A stretch of DNA of 54,353 nucleotides from Nanobdellota archaeon. Lineage in GTDB: Archaea; Nanobdellota; Nanobdellia; Parvarchaeales; Parvarchaeaceae. Where the stretch lies: contig JAKAPK010000001.1 in NCBI GenBank assembly GCA_021807125.1, positions 1-54,353 on the forward strand, given 5' to 3'. The position numbers and the translations under genes were made by a program. Below, in pieces: positions 19,934 to 29,058 of the stretch. The notes below the pieces were generated by a model. That model did not search any database. It was not told the DNA's origin and was given only the letters and a program-made list of their open reading frames with translations. How positions within the stretch are numbered: the stretch's first letter is position 1; every line of letters starts with the position of its first letter.

Positions 19934-19978
19934 TATTATGAAGTCTATCTATAAATCTTTGCTGTGCCAATCTAAATT

Positions 19979-20929
19979 GTGGAATCAACCCCAATTATAA
20001 GTTGTGTTTACTGTGAATCAAATAAAATTCTAAAAGACGGAAAAAGAACCTTAATTTCTGGTGAACAGCAGCAAAAATACTTATGTGCTTCATGTTACAG
20101 ACGGTTCTGTCTAAATCCAAAGCTGAAAAAGCTATCCAAATTAGAAAAACATTTTATAGACAAGCAATACAAATCAAGAAGCACAGCTAAGATTGCGAAA
20201 GTTCTTTCAAGAACAAATTCTAGTATTAATAGATACATACGAAAATTTCACCCGAATTCGCAAAGAGATTGCTCAAAAGCAACAACTTTTAATTTAAATT
20301 TAAAAGACGAACTTGGTGAATTTATGGGAGCTTTCGCTGGAGATGGTAATTTATATTGCAATAATGGCACTTATCGCGTCACAATTTCGCTTAATTATTT
20401 AGAAAGTGACTACGCCTATTATCTTTCTAATCTTATTTACAGATTATTCAATAAGGTACCGAATATGTGGCTAAATAAAAAAGATAATGTTATTAACATT
20501 ATATTCTTCGGCAAGAGAATTTCGAGTTTGATAAAAGATTACCTATATTTTAAAGAAGGTAAAAAGACAAAAACGATACGTTTGAATCAGAAAATCGATT
20601 CTTACTCAGTAAGTTTTAGAAAAGGTTTCGTAAGAGGTCTTGTTTCCACAGACGGTTATATTGGATATAAACCAAAAATAGAATTTTCTAGTATCTCATC
20701 TAAACTTTCAAAACAATATGCAGAAATAGTAAATGCATTTGGCATTAGATGTAAGGTTTATAAATATCGAAAAAAATATCGCAATAGATTTTATTATATA
20801 TTTCCTGCATATACCTTAGATAGAAAGAGTATTGTCAATTTTTATAATAAAATTGGAATGCACGAAAGCTTGAGGGTGAATAAATTGGAAAATATAATTA
20901 ATGACTCGTTAAGTAAAAAGAGTTATTAA
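19979..20929 (+). CDS. Zinc-ribbon/HTH + LAGLIDADG homing-endonuclease-like protein (GTG start)
   Basis: CVYCESNKILKDGKRT...KYLCASCYRRF zinc ribbon, HTH-like region, then two LAGLIDADG-type motifs LGEFMGAFAGDGNLY and KGFVRGLVSTDGYIGY. Confidence 0.82.
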   Translation: MESTPIISCVYCESNKILKDGKRTLISGEQQQKYLCASCYRRFCLNPKLKKLSKLEKHFIDKQYKSRSTAKIAKVLSRTNSSINRYIRKFHPNSQRDCSKATTFNLNLKDELGEFMGAFAGDGNLYCNNGTYRVTISLNYLESDYAYYLSNLIYRLFNKVPNMWLNKKDNVINIIFFGKRISSLIKDYLYFKEGKKTKTIRLNQKIDSYSVSFRKGFVRGLVSTDGYIGYKPKIEFSSISSKLSKQYAEIVNAFGIRCKVYKYRKKYRNRFYYIFPAYTLDRKSIVNFYNKIGMHESLRVNKLENIINDSLSKKSY

Positions 20930-21001
20930 TGGGCCGCGAGAGACTCGAACTCTCGACCTCCCGATTATCAGTCGGGTGCTCCTCCTCTAAGCTAGCGGCC
21001 C
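20930..21001 (-). tRNA. tRNA-Ile(GAT)
   Basis: Minus strand acceptor GGGCCGC/GCGGCCC, anticodon stem CCCGA-CTGATAA-TCGGG, T arm GAGAG-TTCGAGT-CTCTC. Confidence 0.95.
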
Positions 21002-21099
21002 GTGTTTATAATATATCCTTAATAGCCACATAATTTAAAGCATGATTACCTCGGTTTATATAAAAGCTTAAAATTGTGAAAATGTAACATATCTTTAAT

Positions 21100-22293
21100 A
21101 TGCACAGGAACATAGCTGTTGAACGCTCTAGAGAAATACCAATAGAGCGTCAAGCAATAGAGATAGTCGAACGGAAAGGACTCGGTCATCCCGATTACAT
21201 GGCTGATTCCATCGCCGAGGAGTTTTCACGTGCTCTTTCAAACGAGTATCTGAAAGTTTTCGGTAAGGTTTTGCATCACAACGTCGATAAACTGGAGATA
21301 ATAGGTGGAAAAACGGAGCCAGCATTCGGTGGTGGAAAGATAGTAACTCCTATGACAATATTATTTTCAGGCAGAGCTACGACAAACTTCAACGGCAAAG
21401 ACATAGACGTAAAAAATTTGGCGATATCTTCCGCAAAGGGATGGATAAAAAATAATATGAGATTTATAGATCCAGAAACTATCAGGTTTATATTCGAGAC
21501 AAAGAGCGGCGCTCTGAGCCTTTCCGATGCGTTTATAAGAGACAGCAGACCAACTTCAAACGATACTTCATTCGGTGCAGGGTACGCACCGCTTAGTCAC
21601 ACAGAATCTACAGTGCTGGAAATAGAGAAATATATGAACGGCAAAGATTTCAAGAACAAGTTCCCTTTTTCCGGTGAGGATATAAAAGTAATGGGCATAC
21701 GCAATCAAGATGAGATAAAAATAATAGTAGCCGCTGCAATCGTTGACAAGTTCGTAACTTCTGCACAGGATTACTTTGATAAGAAAGAAAAAATCAAGGA
21801 AGACGTGCTAAAGTTTGCGAAGGACAAGTTGAACGGCAAGAAGAGAGTGTCTTTGGATATAAATTGCATGGACGACGTAAGCAGGGGTATAGATGGATGT
21901 TACCTCACTGTGATGGGAACAAGTGCAGAACACGGAGACGATGGAGCTGTGGGCAGAGGAAACAGAGTTAACGGCATAATAACTCCCAATAGGACAATGA
22001 GCATGGAAGCCGCAGCGGGAAAAAACCCAATAAACCATGTCGGCAAGATATACAATCTTCTGGCTTTCAAGATAGCCGAAAGTGTCTATAAAGAGTTCAA
22101 CACGGAAAATTCCGTGTATATCGTCGGGAACATAGGAAAACCAATAGACGAGCCAGCGATATTAACTATAGCGCATCACGGGGACGTTGAAGAAAAAACA
22201 AACAAGGGCATGCTAAAGATAGCGGACGACGAACTGTCCTCGATAGACAAGATAACACAGGACCTTATAGACGGCAAGTTGAAGGTTTTCTAA
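21100..22293 (+). CDS. Archaeal-type S-adenosylmethionine synthetase
   Basis: [82 protein letters not shown]. Confidence 0.95.
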   Translation: MHRNIAVERSREIPIERQAIEIVERKGLGHPDYMADSIAEEFSRALSNEYLKVFGKVLHHNVDKLEIIGGKTEPAFGGGKIVTPMTILFSGRATTNFNGKDIDVKNLAISSAKGWIKNNMRFIDPETIRFIFETKSGALSLSDAFIRDSRPTSNDTSFGAGYAPLSHTESTVLEIEKYMNGKDFKNKFPFSGEDIKVMGIRNQDEIKIIVAAAIVDKFVTSAQDYFDKKEKIKEDVLKFAKDKLNGKKRVSLDINCMDDVSRGIDGCYLTVMGTSAEHGDDGAVGRGNRVNGIITPNRTMSMEAAAGKNPINHVGKIYNLLAFKIAESVYKEFNTENSVYIVGNIGKPIDEPAILTIAHHGDVEEKTNKGMLKIADDELSSIDKITQDLIDGKLKVF

Positions 22294-22303
22294 CACCAGA
22301 CAT

Positions 22304-23389
22304 ATGGAATCAGAAGAATTTGAGATACTTAGTATATTGAAATACCTTGAGAGTATAAGGGGAAGACATACGGAACTTGTGACAGTCTATGTCCCAGCCG
22401 AATTTAATCTGGATCTGATAAGAAACCAGCTTTCCGAGGAAAAAAACACCGCCTCTAACATAAAAGATAGGAACAACAGGAAAAATGTCATAGACGCTTT
22501 AGAAAAGATATCTTCCGAGATGAGGCTAGTAAGACAGACCCCGAAAAACGGACTGGTAGTATTCTGTGGAAACGTCTCCGAAAGGGAGGGCGAACCGGAA
22601 ATAAAAATATGGTCGATAGAGCCGCCTTCGAGGTCCGACATAAGGATGTATAGATGCGACCAGCATTTTATAACAGAACCATTGAAGTCAATGTTCAAGG
22701 AGGGAAACCTTTACGGACTGTTGGTGATGGACAATCGGGAAGCGACGTTCGGACTGTTGGAAGGTGCGAAGATAACTGTTCTTAAGCGCTTAAAGTCGCT
22801 CGTGCCTGGAAAATTCTCAAAAGGCGGCCAGTCAGCTGTAAGGTTTAGCAGAGAAAGAGAGGGACTGATACGAGACTTTTACAAGGAAATTGCGGAGACT
22901 GCGAAGCAGCTTTTCTTCAGCAGGCAATTGCACGGTCTGCTTGTCGGGGGGCCAGGACCTGCCAAAGACAATTTTATAGAGAGCGGGTATCTGATAACCG
23001 ACCTTAAAAACAGGATAAAAGGGACAAAGAGTACGAGTTACACAGATGAGACTGGCCTCGAGGAACTACTGCAGAAGAGCCAGGATATATTGGCCAGCGA
23101 AAGGATAACGATAGAAAGAAAGTACGTACAGCAACTTCTCGGCAGCATCGCAAGAAATGATAATATGTCGGTGTACGGCGAAACAGCCGTTAAAAGAGAA
23201 CTCGATGCCGACAATGTGAATACTTTACTGGTATCTGACGGCCTTGATGACGTTAAAAAGAACGAATTCTATTATATCGCAAGACAAAAAGCGGTAAAGG
23301 TGGAGTTTGTTTCAAAGGAGTCAGGTGATGGATTGCAGTTTTTCAATTTAGGGGGTCTGGCAGCCTTTCTTAAGAAACCGTCCAAATAA
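22304..23389 (+). CDS. prf1: Peptide chain release factor aRF1
   Basis: TASNIKDRNNRKNV (NIKS position), YRCDQHF, KFSKGGQSAVRFSRERE (GGQ). Confidence 0.93.
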   Translation: MESEEFEILSILKYLESIRGRHTELVTVYVPAEFNLDLIRNQLSEEKNTASNIKDRNNRKNVIDALEKISSEMRLVRQTPKNGLVVFCGNVSEREGEPEIKIWSIEPPSRSDIRMYRCDQHFITEPLKSMFKEGNLYGLLVMDNREATFGLLEGAKITVLKRLKSLVPGKFSKGGQSAVRFSREREGLIRDFYKEIAETAKQLFFSRQLHGLLVGGPGPAKDNFIESGYLITDLKNRIKGTKSTSYTDETGLEELLQKSQDILASERITIERKYVQQLLGSIARNDNMSVYGETAVKRELDADNVNTLLVSDGLDDVKKNEFYYIARQKAVKVEFVSKESGDGLQFFNLGGLAAFLKKPSK

Positions 23390-23425
23390 GGATACCGTTA
23401 AATAATTTCGATTACAATTAAATTT

Positions 23426-24040
23426 ATGGATCTAGTCATAAACGACAGCAAAGTTCTTAATGCGCTGGTATTAGATACTCTAAAGAGATCTTTGGGAGAG
23501 GAAGACGCAGAAAGAATTCATGGCATGCTCATATTAAGAAATGACAAGACGAGCAGTCTGGTTCATGCGCTTGGGGACATACTTACTAGATTCGGTTATC
23601 ACATGAAAATAAAAGACGTTTTCGAGAGACTGACGGACGCATTGTCCGGAAGGATAGAAGTAAAAGTACTTCCAGAACACGTTGAGTTGCCGAAAATGTC
23701 CTCCCAGAGCGTATTCATAGAAGTGATGAACAAGTTCGATATACCTCTTATTTTTGAAGTATTCCTGGAAGATCGCGAGAATTTCATGCAGGTAATATAC
23801 GACAAGAGAGAAGATGCCTTTTTCAACACCCTTTCCGTAGAAAACATAATAGACAGCGGCTCAATAGGCAAATTTAAATTTAGGCTTGGCAGAAACGATA
23901 CCGATAAATCCAGCGGTACAACGCTTTTCGTCGTAGTAAGGTCAAAGGACATAGAAGGTCTAAATTGGGTCAGCAAGCTAAAGGTGCTCTTCATTGAACC
24001 TGAACAGGTCGTCAAAGACGATACAAATCAAAGTGCGTGA
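23426..24040 (+). CDS. Hypothetical protein
   Basis: Complete 204-aa ORF following aRF1; no family recognised. Confidence 0.6.
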   Translation: MDLVINDSKVLNALVLDTLKRSLGEEDAERIHGMLILRNDKTSSLVHALGDILTRFGYHMKIKDVFERLTDALSGRIEVKVLPEHVELPKMSSQSVFIEVMNKFDIPLIFEVFLEDRENFMQVIYDKREDAFFNTLSVENIIDSGSIGKFKFRLGRNDTDKSSGTTLFVVVRSKDIEGLNWVSKLKVLFIEPEQVVKDDTNQSA

Positions 24041-24138
24041 TGCTTGCGGACTACCTTTAAAAGTCTTTGTCTGGAAACTCCATCCCTTCGTTTAACTTTT
24101 CGGTGCAGTGCTTCATGCTTGAATTTGAGTTTTGCCAT
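24028..24138 (-). CDS. Very small basic protein (36 aa) downstream of endA
   Basis: Own translation MAKLKFKHEALHRKVKRRDGVSRQRLLKVVRKHHAL*; ATG 1 nt after the endA stop; 3' end overlaps the convergent 23426-24040 gene. Confidence 0.4.
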   Translation of the reverse strand: MAKLKFKHEALHRKVKRRDGVSRQRLLKVVRKHHAL

Positions 24139-24139
24139 A

Positions 24140-24658
24140 TTATATTTTTAACCAGCGGGTTTCGTAATAGGTTACGGAATCCTCGTCGTCAACCGTAGCT
24201 ATTATAACCTTCTTCTTTACACTGTGTGCTATTCTATTTATAGATGAAAATGCCGACATATAAAGTTCATCGTGCTCTCCGAGCGCGTACACTATCCATG
24301 CAGCGTGTTCATCGCCGGGCTTATGCCCTTTCTCATACACTCTGAAGTCACCGCCATATTTAAATGCGGTTTTTAATATGTAGCCAGCTTCACGCATGTC
24401 CCTGAAAACGCAATATTTTATCCAGAAGCCCTTCTCCGCTTTCTCGGCGCTCATTATAAAATTTCTCGTGGTTAATGCCTTTCCTTTTATGTTCGTTACT
24501 TTAAGTTCCTTTTTTTCTTTCAGATAAAGCGCTTCATATAATGAAAGTTCAAGTTTGCCGTCCTTGAAGGAACCGAAATACCCTTTGTTGAATATCCTTG
24601 ATGCCAGTGCCTGTTCGCTAACCAATACTTTGTTCTTGGTCATGAAAGGCTGCTCCAT
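24140..24658 (-). CDS. endA: tRNA-splicing endonuclease, short (alpha4-like) form
   Basis: KYCVFRDMREAGYILKTAFKYGGDFRVYEKG, DEHAAWIV, SVKKKVIIATVDDE: catalytic Tyr/His/Lys region. Confidence 0.92.
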   Translation of the reverse strand: MEQPFMTKNKVLVSEQALASRIFNKGYFGSFKDGKLELSLYEALYLKEKKELKVTNIKGKALTTRNFIMSAEKAEKGFWIKYCVFRDMREAGYILKTAFKYGGDFRVYEKGHKPGDEHAAWIVYALGEHDELYMSAFSSINRIAHSVKKKVIIATVDDEDSVTYYETRWLKI

Positions 24659-24663
24659 ATTCC

Positions 24664-24981
24664 CTATCTTATGGCGTTCCTTATATCCTTTTCCAGAGAT
24701 TCTTTAGACTTGAAGCCGATTATAGAACTTACTGGCGTTCCGTTCCTGAACACGATTATTGTCGGCAGACTTTCTATTCCGTAATTTTCTGCAATTTTAT
24801 GGTTTTTTTCTATGTCAACTTTGAAGAATTTTATCTTTTCCTCGTACTTCTTTTCGAGCTCTTCAAGCACAGGGGACATAGCCTTGCATGGATAGCACCA
24901 ATCGGCCCAGAAATCAACTACTGCCACATCCGCTTTATCAACCTTTAATTTGAATGTTGACTGGTCAAGAGAGTCGGTCAT
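24664..24981 (-). CDS. Thioredoxin-family protein
   Basis: VVDFWADWCYPCKAMSPVLEEL, ESLPTIIVFRNG. Confidence 0.92.
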   Translation of the reverse strand: MTDSLDQSTFKLKVDKADVAVVDFWADWCYPCKAMSPVLEELEKKYEEKIKFFKVDIEKNHKIAENYGIESLPTIIVFRNGTPVSSIIGFKSKESLEKDIRNAIR

Positions 24982-25099
24982 CTCACATTTTAAATATTAT
25001 GCTATATAAAATTATTCTTTTTCGCGCAAAATTCGGTAAATTAAGTGTAAAATGCAGGTGTGTAAGATATTTATAGAAACTTGTCATTACATTATTCCT

Positions 25100-25837
25100 A
25101 TGTCCGAAGCTCTTGAAGTGGGTAAAGTTTACGTGTGCAAGGTTAAAAAACTGCTGCAGCACGGGATAATAGTACAGATAGATGAAACCGATACCGAGGG
25201 ATTTATACACATATCGGAACTTAGCAAGAGGTGGGTAAGGGACGTAAAAGACATTGCAAAAGAGAATGACACGGTAATATGCAAATTAACCCGATTAGAA
25301 CCGCAGTCAATCGAACTATCGATAAAAAGAATAACGGACAACGAAAAAAGACAGGCTCTGAAGGAATGGTCGCTTAACAATAGATTAAATAAACTGATAG
25401 AATCAAATTATCCTAAGAACAGTGCAGAAATAATCAACAACATAAAAAAGACGTTCGGTTCCTTGTATGAGTTTTACACCGAGATATCGAAGAATAAATC
25501 CGCACTGGAAGCAGTGAAACTGTCGCAGCAGGCCAATACCGCCCTTCTCGATTTCGTAGAAAAAACGAGAAAAAAGATCGTGCTAAAGACCGAGCTTACC
25601 GTTCAGTGTACGAGCGAAGACGGAATAGACGCGATCAAAAAATTCTTGTTATTTCCGTACATCGACGATAAATCCCATTATACCCTAAGTTACATAAAGG
25701 CACCGAAATATTCTCTTGTCGTAGACGCCGGCGATACCAAGAAGACGCTGTCGGAAAACAAGAAGATATTGGATGCTATGGACAAAAAAGCGAAGGAGTT
25801 TGGAGTTAGTTTAAAGTATAAGGAAGTAAAGGGATGA
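25100..25837 (+). CDS. Translation initiation factor aIF2 alpha
   Basis: S1 domain VGKVYVCKVKKLLQHGIIVQIDETDTEGFIHISELSKRWVRDV; the MSEALEVGK start at 25100 is more likely than the listed 25052. Confidence 0.92.
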   Translation: MSEALEVGKVYVCKVKKLLQHGIIVQIDETDTEGFIHISELSKRWVRDVKDIAKENDTVICKLTRLEPQSIELSIKRITDNEKRQALKEWSLNNRLNKLIESNYPKNSAEIINNIKKTFGSLYEFYTEISKNKSALEAVKLSQQANTALLDFVEKTRKKIVLKTELTVQCTSEDGIDAIKKFLLFPYIDDKSHYTLSYIKAPKYSLVVDAGDTKKTLSENKKILDAMDKKAKEFGVSLKYKEVKG

Positions 25838-26013
25838 AACGTATAAGGTACTGCAGTGACTGCAAAATCTATACTCTTATGGAAAAGTGCGCTAAATGCG
25901 GCAAGGATACGATAATAAATTCTCCAACAAGATATTCCAGAGACGAGCTAATAACAAAGTATCGCCGTGAAATAAAAAGGAACACGCTTAAGGAAAAGGG
26001 GCTGTATGGCTAG
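25834..26013 (+). CDS. nop10: H/ACA RNP protein Nop10
   Basis: Own translation MKRIRYCSDCKIYTLMEKCAKCGKDTIINSPTRYSRDELITKYRREIKRNTLKEKGLYG*; ATGA overlap with aIF2alpha; missed by the 60-aa cutoff. Confidence 0.9.
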   Translation: MKRIRYCSDCKIYTLMEKCAKCGKDTIINSPTRYSRDELITKYRREIKRNTLKEKGLYG

Positions 26014-26731
26014 AAATTCGCTTAAGGATGCCACCGTGATAGTGACTTTTCCAGGCATAGGTAACGTAGGTTCGATAACGGCTAATTACATTCTTAAGAA
26101 TTCAAGGTCGAAGCCGATAATCGATATGTACTCGAAGTATATGCCTGCAGTGCTTATAAGTGACGGCAGCGGCAAGTTCAACCTACCGAAGATAAGCGGA
26201 TCCGTGATAATATCGCAAAATAAAAAAGTAGTTTTCTACGTTGGCGACGCACAGCCACCGACCGAGGCGGGAGTGTACAAACTTTCAAAGAAACTTGTAG
26301 AGAACTTAAAAGCGAACGGCGCAAGGGAACTCATAATACTCGGAGGCATAGGACTGGAGGCTGAACCGGAGAATCCAAAGACGTATTTCATAACTAATGA
26401 CGATAAACTATCGAATTCATTGAAAAGATCTGGAATAGACAGCGCAGCAGTTTCGAAGGTAAACGTCGTTCTTGGTACTTCCGGGGTATTGTTCGGCATA
26501 GCAAAACAAAAAAGACTTAAAGCAGCGATAATACTCGCAGAGACGTGCGGTGCACCGGGATATATGGGACTTAATGCAACGAAAAGTCTTGTAGAAGCTC
26601 TTTCTAGTTACTTAGGCATGAAAATAGATACTAAGGACATAAAAGGCGCAATCTCTGCCGTAAAAAAGGAATCACACTCAGCGGACAGGCTAATCGAAGC
26701 AGAAGAAACCACGCGGCATTACATAGGTTAA
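26006..26731 (+). CDS. PAC2-family protein (proteasome assembly chaperone-like)
   Basis: VIVTFPGIGNVGSITANYIL, LGGIGLE; typical neighbour of aIF2alpha-Nop10. Confidence 0.88.
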   Translation: MARNSLKDATVIVTFPGIGNVGSITANYILKNSRSKPIIDMYSKYMPAVLISDGSGKFNLPKISGSVIISQNKKVVFYVGDAQPPTEAGVYKLSKKLVENLKANGARELIILGGIGLEAEPENPKTYFITNDDKLSNSLKRSGIDSAAVSKVNVVLGTSGVLFGIAKQKRLKAAIILAETCGAPGYMGLNATKSLVEALSSYLGMKIDTKDIKGAISAVKKESHSADRLIEAEETTRHYIG

Positions 26732-26733
26732 CC

Positions 26734-27900
26734 ATGAAGATTAAAAACGTAAGTTCTGTATACGAGTACATAAAAAGAAGCAAGTCGATAATAAACCGGA
26801 TAAAAACGATCTCTTCAAACGGCGAGATCAACGGGTTCACGCCTCCATCTACTCTCATAGGCGAATACGGTTACCCGCGCGTTTCCGTGGGATTAATGTT
26901 CACAACGGATTATAATGCGTCCGTGTACGATGCACCCCGCTACTGGGCGGAGACGGGGTACGACGTTTCAAAAATATTCGCTATCCGGAGTTCACTTGTA
27001 AATGCGAAGAGCATAATAAACGTAAACGACGCATCTAATAAGACGATGGAGAACATAGCACTTTCTGTTATGTCCAGGAACGAGCTCGCCATCGATCTAA
27101 AAATAGAAAAATTGGTGATATCACCGTTCGTTTCAAAATTCGACATGCCCTCGAATATAACCGGCGTAGCAAAAAACATCAAAATAACCGAAGACGTGAA
27201 GCTAGACCGCCCGGTAGAAAAGGTATATTACGATCACGATTTTAAATCCCTCGACGCAATAAACTACTTGTACGGAGAGGGGATATACGAGGATAAGATA
27301 AGCAAGATGTTGAGCGTAGGCGGTCTAGGAATTCGCCGGAAGATAGTGCCGACAAAATGGAGTATAACTGCAGTGGACGATTCCATAGGCAAGAACATCA
27401 TAGAAGAGATAAAGGAGTACAGCACTGAGGATGTTTTCTTTATAATGAGCGGAGGTACTCTGGGAAACAACTTTACCGTATTATTCTTCGAAGGGCCATG
27501 GTCATTCGAACTTATAGAGGCCTGGAACAACGGAAACGAGCTCTACATTGGTAAGAGCGACTATGAACAGTATTCTGGAAGGACAAAATACGTTGAAAAT
27601 ACTGCCGGAGCGTATTATGCGGTAAGGTTGGCCGTATTAGAGAAGCTGAAACTCATGAAAAGACAATTTTCCGTTGTAGCCATAAGAGAGATAACTCCGG
27701 AATATTTCGTTCCTCTCGGCGTATGGGTAGTGAGAGAAAGCGCAAGAAAGGCCATGAATGGCATAAGAACCGACACCAAGGACTTCAATGAGCTCATAGC
27801 AAAATCCGACTCTGCATGCAGATATGTACATGACATTTCAAAAAGAAGCAAACTTATAGATTTCAGGCTGAAAACCGTAAGTCTTAACCACTTCATATAA
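26734..27900 (+). CDS. Nre-like archaeal DNA repair protein
   Basis: FTPPSTLIGEYGYPRVSVGLM, LSVGGLGIRRKIVPTKWSITAVDD, VYYDHDFKS. Confidence 0.85.
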   Translation: MKIKNVSSVYEYIKRSKSIINRIKTISSNGEINGFTPPSTLIGEYGYPRVSVGLMFTTDYNASVYDAPRYWAETGYDVSKIFAIRSSLVNAKSIINVNDASNKTMENIALSVMSRNELAIDLKIEKLVISPFVSKFDMPSNITGVAKNIKITEDVKLDRPVEKVYYDHDFKSLDAINYLYGEGIYEDKISKMLSVGGLGIRRKIVPTKWSITAVDDSIGKNIIEEIKEYSTEDVFFIMSGGTLGNNFTVLFFEGPWSFELIEAWNNGNELYIGKSDYEQYSGRTKYVENTAGAYYAVRLAVLEKLKLMKRQFSVVAIREITPEYFVPLGVWVVRESARKAMNGIRTDTKDFNELIAKSDSACRYVHDISKRSKLIDFRLKTVSLNHFI

Positions 27901-27961
27901 TCTTTTGTGCGCTTAATGCGTTTTTTTAAAAGTTAAATACATTGACCTGCAGAAATTTAAA

Positions 27962-29002
27962 ATGATACTTGAACTGTTGGTTTCAGCTTTGTTAGCTTTT
28001 ATATCGGTCCTAGCGGGAGGAATTTTTATAATTCCGATACTAGTAAGAAGCGGGTTTATAGAGCAGGACATAAACAAGCTTTCGAGACCGATGCTTCCCG
28101 CAGGTGGCGGTATATTGCTGCTTTTCGGTATATTCATAGGCGTGATGTCATTCGTATTTGCAAGCGATTTTATAATCGGCTCACAGATAAATTCTTATTT
28201 TTTAATGGCTTCGTTTGTAAGCGTCGCAGTAATTGCGTTCATAGGCTTCATGGATGATCTCATGGGCAGCCGCGTAAGAACGTCAAAAGCCTCGCTCAAA
28301 AGCATATCAAAAAATTACATTAAATTCAGCGGAGGGCTAAAACAATGGCAAAAACCATTGCTTACTCTCGTTGCCGCGATACCGATAATGACAATAAATT
28401 TCGGCTCCCCGGTGGTGAGCCTGCCTTTTATAGGCAGCGTAACGATACCTGAACTTTTATACACGATAGTGTTTATTCCCCTTGCAATAGCTTTTGCAGC
28501 GAATTCTTTCAATATGTTGGAAGGCCTTAACGGCATAGCCGTTGAAATGAGCATAGTTGCGTTTTCTGCTCTCGCACTGTTCGCATATCACACACAGCAA
28601 TACTCGGCTTTCGGCATAGCGATGATATTCGTGACCAGCCTGATAGCTTATCTCTACTACGGTGCTTATCCTTCAAAAATATTGCCCGGAGACAGTTTGA
28701 CGTATCTGTTGGGAGCCGGTTTCGCTTCGGTTATAATAATAGGGAATATGGCCCCGTTCGGAATGATATTGATAATACCATGGATAGTCGAATTCATACT
28801 AAAAGCCAGGATACGTTTTCATGCCCACTCGTGGGGCCTTATACAGAAGGACGGCACCCTAAAGTCGCCGCATGATAAAAAGATATACTCCATGACTCAT
28901 CTGTTCTTGAGAACCGGAAAATTCAAGGAGTGGCAAATCCCGCTTATGCTGGCTGGAATCGAAGCGATCTTCGCAGCTGCCGCAATCGCATTAATGTGGT
29001 AA
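27962..29002 (+). CDS. UDP-GlcNAc-1-P / phospho-MurNAc-like glycosyl-phosphate transferase (GPT family)
   Basis: SRPMLPAGGGILLLFG, FIGFMDDLMG, AANSFNMLEGLNGIA, multiple TM helices. Confidence 0.88.
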   Translation: MILELLVSALLAFISVLAGGIFIIPILVRSGFIEQDINKLSRPMLPAGGGILLLFGIFIGVMSFVFASDFIIGSQINSYFLMASFVSVAVIAFIGFMDDLMGSRVRTSKASLKSISKNYIKFSGGLKQWQKPLLTLVAAIPIMTINFGSPVVSLPFIGSVTIPELLYTIVFIPLAIAFAANSFNMLEGLNGIAVEMSIVAFSALALFAYHTQQYSAFGIAMIFVTSLIAYLYYGAYPSKILPGDSLTYLLGAGFASVIIIGNMAPFGMILIIPWIVEFILKARIRFHAHSWGLIQKDGTLKSPHDKKIYSMTHLFLRTGKFKEWQIPLMLAGIEAIFAAAAIALMW

Positions 29003-29058
29003 ATCTCTGTAAATTTTACAATTAAATCGAAGTCTTTTTGTAAATTTAATATACTTAA

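Noticed and set aside
22304-23389. Stop-codon reassignment implied by NIKD
   Set aside because: TAA, TAG and TGA all end well-supported genes in this window, so the standard code fits.
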